Part shown: positions 56,393 to 64,000 of the stretch, in pieces
Layout of the letters: each line of letters opens with the position of its first letter
How positions within the stretch are numbered: the first letter of the stretch is position 1
Assembly: GCA_030761205.1 (NCBI GenBank)
Contig: JAULJL010000015.1
Location: 7,941,501-8,005,500 of the forward strand
From: Fremontodendron californicum
Lineage: Eukaryota; Streptophyta; Magnoliopsida; Malvales; Malvaceae
Length of the DNA: 64,000 bases
Reading direction: 5' to 3'
Notes under the pieces: model-generated
The model's input: only the letters and a program-made list of their open reading frames with translations
Databases searched by the model: none
What the model was told of the DNA's origin: nothing
Program-made: the position numbers and the translations under genes

Positions 56393-59217
56393 ATGGCTTC
56401 GAAAGAAATGACAAGTGAACTTTGGAGATGGGGTTTAGGTTTGCTATACATTTTCGCTGTTGCGGCTATATGGATAGCTGCTAGTTTTGTGGTACAGTCT
56501 GTTGTTGATGCAGGTGTTTCACCATTTCTTATAACATACATTTGCAATTCATTATTCATTGTTTATATTCCCTTAGTTGAAATCGGGCGGTATCTAGAAG
56601 ATAATTATGGAAGTTTAATGTTCTGGAGAAATAAAAAAAGCAGCCCTTTGCAAGAGTTGGGAGAATCAGAGCAAGCTATCCTCCTTGGAGAGGGTGTTTT
56701 AGGTACAAAAGCGGATGGATCGAATCAATTCTCACTTGCGGAAGAGGGAGAAATTAATCATGAGAACCAGGATGGTTCACAGTTGGAAAATGATTCCAAT
56801 GAGCTTACTAAGACTTTGCCTGGTCATGGTGAAGTTGCTAACATGGACTTAGATGCAAAAGGGCGATGGACACGTACTAGAGTGGCTAAAGTTAGCCTGT
56901 TAATATGCCCATTTTGGTTTCTGGCTCAACTGACTTTTAATCTCTCTTTGAAGTATACTACTGTTACGGTAATCATAATGTATTTTTGCAACGATTGCGT
57001 TAGTTCAGGTTTTACACATGTTTTTTCATGTTTGTCTGATTAGTTACTTTCCTTTGGTGTCTGCAGTCTAATACCATCTTAAGCAGTGCGTCCAGCCTTT
57101 TCACATTTTTGGTCTCCTTGGCATTCTTGGGTGAGAAGTTCACTTGGGTAAAGCTTGCAAGTGTCCTTCTTTGCATGGCAGGAACCATTATTGTCAGCTT
57201 GGGTGACTCTAGCAACTCCAAGAATTTAAGCATAATTGCTTCAAACCCTGTTCTTGGAGACACTCTGGCTCTTCTCTCAGCTGCTCTGTATGCTATATAT
57301 ATTACACTTATTCGTAAAAAGTTGCCTGATAATGATGAAAAGAGTGGAAGTGCCAGCATGGGGCAATTCCTGGGATTTCTAGGGCTTTTCAACCTATTAA
57401 TATTCCTTCCTTTTGCTCTTATACTCTATGTCACCAAGCTAGAGTCTCTCAACACACTATCCTGGAAGCAGTTTGGCCTGATTATAGGAAAAGGTTTGTA
57501 TTGAATTCATACAATTTTATTTTGGTTTTCAGTTGCTTTCTTCTCTTAAATGATGAGATTATTGAATTTATCTACCTAATATGTTAGGCTTTAAAAAAAG
57601 AAAGGTGCATGACTTCAAATATCAGTATATATCAGTGACATTTTTGGTTGGTGTTTATTAACTAGAATGTAATTCACTCTTATAAACGTTGGTGCCTTAT
57701 CAGTTTTGTTTGTGTCACTAGTGACACCCAATTCCAATGTAATAGGAAATATCAGTGGGTGTGGAACACGATGATTTTAATCTGCATTTATTTTGTCGGC
57801 ATCCTTCCTTTTGACAACCTTTTTATGGATTTGGCCCTTCCAAACCTATGTTACTCGGATTCGGGTGCGAGTGTTGGACACATGTGTCCGACACGGGTAT
57901 GTTTGATTTATTCTAAGTTTTTCCATGTATTTGGAGGGTCTTTGGGAGATCATATCCCCATACCCATGTCCGAATATGCGTCGGACACGTGTACTTCAAG
58001 AAAAATGAAGAGTCGGAGCAACATAGTTCCAAATTGCTCCTTTCAAATTTATGTGGGAGCTGATGGGTCCTGGGGCATTTATTGCTGAAAAGCTGTGCTT
58101 AACTGGCACAACTGTTTGAAATTGGTTATCTTCCAATTTTGTTATCTTCCATAGCATTCATGACTGCACAACATTATAGGAAACTGCAGATGTTGCAGAC
58201 AACATCATCTAAGCATATAGATATAAGAGGCAGTTTGTTGGATTGGAGTCATGTCATTTCATTTCCTTAAGTCCATATGATTTCATCTATAGAATATTCA
58301 TCCTTAAGTATTACGTTTCGTTAAATGAAGAAGAAAAAGAAAGTGATAGAATTTACATTTTACCACCATTGTCATGTATAAGGAGAAATTGTGTATCATT
58401 GGCAGTGTTTGGAGCAACTATAATATCTTGCCACCTTTGCAAGGTTGTTGATTTTCATTTTTGCAGTTAAAACCTATGTTGCTCTGACTCTTCATTGTTC
58501 TTGAAATACCCGTGTTCTACACCCGTGTCTGATGCATATCCGGACATGAGTATGGAGATATGACCTTCCAAGGACCCTTCAAATACATGGAAAAACTTAG
58601 AAAATTTTGAACATACCCATATCGGACAGATACCTGTATCCAACACTCATACCCGAGTCCGGATAACATAGGTTAAAACAAAAAGTGAATAGTAATTTCC
58701 TTCATAATGGAGAGTTATATAACTATGTCATCAACTAGATGTTGTCATCTTCTTGTACAGAGAACACTATGCCATACAAATACCATGTTTTCTCCTAGCA
58801 GATGAACTCTGTCTTTGCACTACGAGCTTTGGTTTTATTGTTTCTCTTTTCTTTGACACCACTTGTATGCCTGATTCTTCTCTTCCTTCATCATACATAG
58901 GTTTGTTGGACAATGTGCTGAGTGATTATTTATGGGCAAAAGCTGTTCTTCTCACCACAACAACAGTAGCAACAGCTGGTCTAACTATTCAAGTGCCATT
59001 AGCAGCAGTTGTCGACACGCTGATAGGCAATGCTCCTCATCTCATGGATTACCTTGGAGCTGCGGCGGTGATGATTGGTTTTGCAGGAATCAACATCCCT
59101 TGTGATGTTTTTGGTAGATCTGAAGAAGCTACTCTTGAATTAGAAAACGAAAATGTTGGTTCAACTAATCAAGAGCATACGTCATTGCCTCACCAAGAAA
59201 CAATTCCTATTAACTAA
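56393..59217 (+). CDS. EamA/DMT-superfamily transporter (SLC35F-like)
   Basis: Three exons, 56393-56968, 57067-57493 and 58901-59217, encode 439 residues. Hydrophobic segments include WGLGLLYIFAVAAIWIAASF (TM1), FLITYICNSLFIVYIP (TM2), VSLLICPFWFLAQLTFNLSL, SLFTFLVSLAFLGE, VLLCMAGTIIVSLG, TLALLSAALYAIYITLI, FLGLFNLLIFLPFALIL, VLLTTTTVATAGLTIQVPLA and YLGAAAVMIGFAGINI, the ten-helix two-repeat pattern of EamA proteins. A hydrophilic loop of roughly 100 residues (about 75-165) separates the early helices, as in SLC35F5/thiamine-repressible-type plant proteins. The order matches At3g07080. Substrate unknown; the membrane is probably endosomal, vacuolar or plasma membrane. Intron 2 carries two CTATGTT elements. 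Confidence 0.92.
57846..58026 (+). mobile_element. CTATGTT-family MITE, copy G (in EamA intron 2)
   Basis: A 181-bp copy, CTATGTTACTCGGATTCGGG to GAGTCGGAGCAACATAG. Flanks TTCCAAAC (57838-57845) and TTCCAAAT (58027-58034), 7/8 identical. It carries an extra TTTGGGAGATC segment in the middle. Confidence 0.9.
58474..58671 (-). mobile_element. CTATGTT-family MITE, copy H (in EamA intron 2)
   Basis: A 198-bp copy, reverse orientation, CTATGTTGCTCTGACTC to GAGTCCGGATAACATAG. Exact 8-bp flanks GTTAAAAC at 58466-58473 and 58672-58679. Confidence 0.93.
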
Positions 59218-60378
59218 CATGTTGTTGCTGCTGCTGTAAAGTTGCCATGTACCACGCCATTTCCGTTTTAAGGTAAATCTATTTTTAATAAGAATAAAGA
59301 AAATAAAATTAGTTAAAATTAGAATACAGAGATCAAAAGCACATAATTGAGAAAGTAGAGGATGATTCTTTATCTGAGTGTATACTCTGGTAAAGGGGAA
59401 TAGAGGAAAATTGTGTAAATGATGTATTGTAGTTCCTAGTAGTACTAGAACGGCACTTGTTTTAAACAAGGCAAATAGGGAAAACCAGGTTGAAATCGAA
59501 GCAAACATAAATATTACTATGAATTCAGGGCATTCTAGATTTGGCACCTTCCTTCAGTTGAACCCTCATTTTGTTTTCTTGCTTTGTATATTCTATTAAT
59601 TGCTTAATGTTTATTTATATATATATATATATATGAAGAATTTAAATTTTAAATAAATTAAAAATATTCAATTATTTATTTGATATAAAAAAAAATTAAC
59701 TGTTGATTTTTTTCAATCGATGTAATATAATTATCTAAAAATATATTTTTTTAATTAATGTGATATAAATATCGGATCAAATTAAAATTTTACGTATACA
59801 ATGAATACAATTATATTATTAAATTCAATAATCAATTTATTAAAATATCAATTATATGTGAAATTATAAAAATATGTAAAATTAATTAATTTTATGCAAA
59901 TATAAATAAATCATCTGCATATATATATATATATATATTATTGTTAAGGTGTTAACAAGGTCAATACTTGGAACAAACAAAAGAGCGAATTTATTATTTA
60001 TGTTAGGTACTGCATCTGAAAGCCTTGCAGAGTTTAATAAAAAATAAAACACTGGTATTATTCTCGATGCTGGAAATGGATGCACTAGTCTGAGTAAAAT
60101 GGCTCTCAGGGAAGTCCTAAGTGATCTGTATTTGCATACAACACAATACAGTGCAAAGCAAACCTGCAAATAAGGTTTACGTCTTTGAGACCTTCACATT
60201 CACATTCCAACAATTTGATTTAGGAAAATTCAAGTCATTTTTTAAAATGAAGAAGAAGTTCGATAATAATAAAATAATTTCACTTTTTCGTTGGATGTCC
60301 AGATCCAAATTTCCAAGGTAAAAGCAGGAGCTGTAAAAAAAAAAAACATTTTTTTTTTTTTTGTTTTCTTTCCTGCTT
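59218..60378. other. convergent 3' region between EamA and PPPDE genes
   Basis: 3' UTR-like sequence to about 59600, an AT microsatellite and foldback F copy 3, then a 3' flank of the minus-strand PPPDE gene with T/A runs at 60336-60362. Confidence 0.5.
59633..59912. mobile_element. AT-rich long-TIR foldback element, family F, copy 3 (truncated)
   Basis: TTTAAATAAATTAAAAATAT, AAATATCGGATCAAATTAAA, ATTTTACGTATACAATGAAT and ATTATATTATTAAATTCAAT follow the order of the other two copies; the left arm is lost into an AT microsatellite. Confidence 0.6.
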
Positions 60379-63300
60379 CTAACTCTGTGGCATAGCAACA
60401 TTCAAGTGTCCGTATTTCTGCATCACTTTCCTAGTTGCCATTGCTGCTGCCTCACTAGCACGCAATGTTCCAGTAGCCATGATTGCGGCAAATTCACGGC
60501 TTATCTCCTCTTGGACCTTGGCTCGAGCATCCCCAAGAGGGTCTGCCGCAGCTCCGTTGCTTGATGATTTTTCCTTTGCTTCAGTTGGTTTGGAAGGTGG
60601 CGTTGTCTTTTCTGGTGTCTTGACTTCTGCAGAGTTGGATTGCTCCCCAGCTTTCACCTTATTGTCAACCTCTTTTTGCTGAGTTCTAACGGAGGACCTG
60701 TTCACATTGACAGTTGTGGGCTGAGATTGCTGAGGCCTGAATTGGGGAACTTGAGGAACAGCACCAGCCTTCAAAGTTGTCTCCAAATTCTGTATCATGG
60801 GCACTGTATAATCAAACTTGCCATATTAGCATCACATATTAAATAAAGTTCATACTTCAAGAGGCATGAAAAGAAAAAATTTATACAAGCGTAGGTATAT
60901 TCCATAACTTGAAAAGTAGCTCCTAAAACTTTGAAATAACCAGCAATGATCACTGAATAGGCACAATATTTAAGAAGTCTAATACCAGAAACCATTCAAT
61001 CAGGACTTGAAAAAAGAAAAAGGAAAGGAAAACATCTGTTTTTGCCCCCAAAAAAAAAAAAACTGGGTGGGTGGGGGCCGGGGGGAGACAGTACCATGCC
61101 TCTTTGAGAAGAGGAAAGAGCATAAAGTAAATGGAGCACATTCATCAAGGGATAAAATTTTATTTCATCAAGCATGCTATTTTAGTGTTTTTCATGCAAG
61201 ATGAGAAGAAATTCATTTAGGTTGCGTTTAGGAACTTAGATTTCAAAAATAGTGTAATTGTGTAGTAAAACACATGTAAATGTAACATTCATGATTATTT
61301 TTCAAATTCATGGATTTGTTGGATGCTTATGTAGTGGTGAATTTGAAATACCTATAGGTATTTGTGAATTTGAAATTCATGTTTTTATACCTTTCAAATA
61401 TACAATCATGTTGAATTTTAACTAAGCAAATGAAATCCAAATCCAAATTCTCAAATTCATGTTCCCAAACATAGTATGAAGGAAATCACGAATCACTATA
61501 TTGGATGGAAGGGACTAGTTAAGCCAATCCCACATTAGAAAAAGTACTAACCAACAATAATCCACTATAATTAACATGAAAAAGGTTAAAAGAGCTGTCC
61601 CTACAGCATGTCTGCCTCAGGAGTCAGGACTTCATCAAAGAAAACAATGAATGAAGTAAAATTTGAGGGCAGATAATAACTTACTTAAAAGTGCACCCAT
61701 TGGACTGCTCATAACTTCATTAGGAAGCTGCAAAATATAATCTGGAATGTCAGAACCAACTAGAAATTGGGCAACCTCATTGCTGAAGTTGTTGCAATTG
61801 TGGGTGAGCAAACTGTAGGTCTCAGCTGTGTAACGGGGACTAATCTCCTGCAAATACATCTCAAACACATCTTTAGGCACATGAGTGACACCTAAATCGA
61901 TCACTCTAATCGGTTTCCCATATGGTGTCGTCCCAACGGGAGCATGTTGGATTCCTCCACCAAAATAGTATTCACTACCATAAACCACAACTCCAGTGTG
62001 CCTATCAGGCAAACATAAATAAATAAACCCAAGTCAGAAAATGTATCAAGCAATGAACCCCATCCAATTTCCACGTATGCAATGGAAGTGGGAGGAAGAA
62101 GATTTCATGCGACAAAGAGAAGTAGAACAACTTCAATTAAAAAAGTGGGTGGATGGTGTATAGACAACCATCGAAACATATGATTCAAGCCTGGCTTAAG
62201 TTAACCTAAGGTGAGAAAAACCTCAAAGAAAAAACTAACATTCACTAACAAGGCCCAACATATCCCAGTATTAAAATGAAGCTGCAATAGATTACAAGCC
62301 AAAATCAGATAAAGCTGACCAAGTGCATGTCTCAAAAAGTTAAAACAACTGGGAAAATACAAAATTATCTACAAACTCCTAAAAATAATGAAAGGAAATT
62401 TCAGTCAAAGTTTGATAAATAGTACATAAAATAAATTCTGTCCTGTACAAGCAATTAGTTTATTAATTTAAGTTATTTGCTAGTTTATAATTATATGCTT
62501 CTAAACTTTACCTGCTGATGGAGGCTCTGTCTGTTTATTCACTAACTCCTTCGTTTAACTTGTAGAATTATCTACTCATTTAACCATATTAAAGTCGGTT
62601 TATGTGTTGATAGTATATTTACAGTGCACAGTTCATTTCTATAAATCATAACTTCTGTAAACAAAGAAACAATAAATTTCTTATGTGTCCATCTTTATAC
62701 ATGCACAAGAAGTATGATAAGGCCTTAACACACAACTTCCTGCAGAAGCAGAATACAATGTAACAACTTATGAGCTGAGATTTAAGATGCATGACAACCT
62801 ATGAAGCACGGACACGTGTCCGACACGATGAAAATCGTGTCGAACACGTCAAAAAAATAAAAATAAATTCTGACACGGTCAAAATATAGCCAAGACACAA
62901 CTGGACACGCAATGAAGGTTTTTTTTTTTGTTGCATTTTTTGCATTTTTCTCCCAAATATGGAATTAACAGTGAATAATTTGGTTCTAATGGATTTTTTA
63001 AAATTCAAGTTTTTAAATTCAAAAATAATTTTAAAATATATATAAAGTTATTTGCATGTTAATATTTAATTGAAAAGTATCAAATTTATATTTTTATTGT
63101 ATATTATTATATAAAAAATATTTTTTATTGCCATGTCTTGCCGTACCCGTGTCCTAATTTTCTAAAAATTCCCATATCGTCGTGTTCGTGTCTTGTCATA
63201 CCTGTTTGCGTATCCATGTCCGTGCTTCCTAAATGACAATAAACATGCTTAAGAAAATGTTAAGTATTCAATAAAAATCTCTCACGTCCAGATACTATCT

Positions 63301-63604
63301 TTCCCCCTCAAACTAAATGCTTACCATATCCCCTCAATAACCTTCCCTAAGAAGGACATTGAAAGCTGCTGGGCAAGCCCTTGGCTCAAGTCATAAACGT
63401 TCAAGGTGACCTTTTGACCCTCCTATCACCAATTCAAAGTCACTATTAGTTCATAGATAGTCTTTGATACAACCTTTATCAAACCAAATAAAATCCTTGT
63501 AAACTATAAAAACAAGTGCAAAGAGGCAAAGAAAATATAACAGAGCAAAGGAAAGAATCCAACAGAAGCTGAAATAAACGAGGAGAATTCGATACCTCAG
63601 CCAT
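60379..63604 (-). CDS. PPPDE (DeSI-type) thiol peptidase family protein
   Basis: Four coding exons on the minus strand: 63604-63596, 63422-63325, 62001-61685 and 60803-60379, giving 282 residues. The first coding exon is only MAE (9 bases). The PPPDE domain covers about 4-150: VTLNVYDLSQG, the catalytic His37 in GIWHTGVVVYG, YYFGGGIQ, and the catalytic Cys105 in LTHNCNNFSNEVAQFL. These form the His-Cys dyad of the permuted papain-like deSUMOylating/deubiquitinating isopeptidase fold (human DESI1). The low-complexity Lys/Glu/Ser/Pro linker (about 165-230) is followed by a conserved Ala-rich helix (REFAAIMATGTLRASEAAAM) ending NVAMPQS. The order matches At3g07090. Introns 2 and 3 carry TIR elements. 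Confidence 0.94.
61216..61484. mobile_element. TIR element ('GTTGCGTTTAGGAAC...GTTCCCAAACATAGT')
   Basis: Left GGTTGCGTTTAGGAACTTAG and right TTCATGTTCCCAAACATAGT are imperfect inverted repeats. The body repeats TGAATTTGAAAT/ATTTCAAATTCA words on both strands. A common plant MITE layout; it sits in PPPDE intron 3. Confidence 0.6.
62799..63232. mobile_element. 434-bp hAT-like TIR element in PPPDE intron 2
   Basis: Begins CTATGAAGCACGGACACGTG and ends CATGTCCGTGCTTCCTAA, with inverted ends GAAGCACGGACA. Flanks ATGACAAC (62791-62798) and ATGACAAT (63233-63240) form an 8-bp duplication, 7/8 identical. It is rich in GTGTCCGACACG/CGTGTC words but distinct from the CTATGTT family. No transposase. 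Confidence 0.82.
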
Positions 63605-64000
63605 CCCTACAGTTCAATATAAAAGCTCTAGCTACAAAAGATCTAATGGAACCGAGGAAGATGACCTGTCCAAACAGAAATCTAAACAGATCAGTGAGAC
63701 CAATTTACAAGCAAATTTTCCCACTAAATACTATTTATTGTATAGAATGAAAGATAAAAACATAACTTTTTTCTCAAGGCTTTCCGTATATAAATAACTT
63801 TAAGTGCCTCTTTAACCAGATTTCAGCACATTCATTTGTGTTAGGCAATGGTGAATATCCAGTATTTAATTTTGAAATTTTCAATTTTTTAGACCTAAAA
63901 TAGCTAATTACCCAGATAATCACACATCTTGAATTAAAATCCCTAGCTTTTCACTCAAGATAATTCATTGGCTTTACAATTCTCAATTCCTCCTGACTTC
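63605..64000 (-). other. 5' leader and upstream region of the PPPDE gene
   Basis: Presumed 5' UTR (possibly with a leader intron) and promoter; no other gene is seen up to the window edge. Confidence 0.45.

Noticed and set aside
57759..58088. 109-codon open frame in EamA intron 2
   Set aside because: It is mostly a translation of CTATGTT-family copy G; similar spurious frames occur at 20606, 32808, 35272 and 50612 from other copies.

Overview
This is a window of plant nuclear DNA. Genes are split by many AT-rich GT-AG introns, the encoded proteins are land-plant families (a TDIF-type CLE peptide precursor, VAMP72, an RLCK-VII kinase, chloroplast precursors), and the spacers hold short non-autonomous transposons, tRNA-derived SINEs and AT microsatellites. 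The protein sequences point to a eudicot, probably a rosid; a Malvales species such as cotton is plausible from the feel of the repeats, but I cannot prove it. There is no bacterial, viral or organellar DNA and no CRISPR.

Layout. At 1-732 (+) lies the RGG-rich 3' end of a probable Alba protein gene. At 3412-8569 (+) is a SULFUR DEFICIENCY-INDUCED/MS5-type TPR protein. At 9121-9310 is a broken pantothenate synthetase fragment. At 9867-12843 (-) is a VAMP721/722-type R-SNARE. From 13.2 to 17.5 kb is repeat-rich spacer containing a Helitron-like insert nested in another repeat. At 17557-19730 (+) is a small chloroplast protein (At4g13200-like). At 20813-24499 (-) is nucleostemin-like GTPase NSN1, and divergent from it at 25717-31498 (+) is a chloroplast/membrane protein of DUF3685 type. 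After a 5.8 kb spacer, a single-exon CLE41/44 (TDIF) gene lies at 37321-37653 (+). A 5.4 kb spacer rich in foldback elements follows. The right-hand third is a tight run: EMB1974-like thioredoxin/NHL protein (43077-51223, +), PBS1-like kinase (53024-55115, +), EamA/DMT transporter (56393-59217, +) and PPPDE/DeSI thiol peptidase (60379-63604, -).

Gene order. Alba, NSN1, EMB1974, PBL kinase, EamA and PPPDE match, from memory, Arabidopsis At3g07030, 07050, 07060, 07070, 07080 and 07090. SDI/VAMP recall At1g04770/At1g04750, and the CLE44/chloroplast-protein pair recalls At4g13195/At4g13200. The window therefore looks like an unfractionated ancestral block that Arabidopsis split between duplicated segments. 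The genes are not a functional cluster; each has its own promoter.

The strongest unlisted structure is a family of eight short TIR elements (termini CTATGTT...AACATAG) with 8-bp target duplications, five of them in introns and one in a 3' UTR. Next are a 563-bp near-hairpin foldback with a 10-bp target duplication, a 1.6-kb Helitron-like insert, a GC-AG intron and a 103-bp tandem duplication. I saw no convincing previously undescribed biochemical system.
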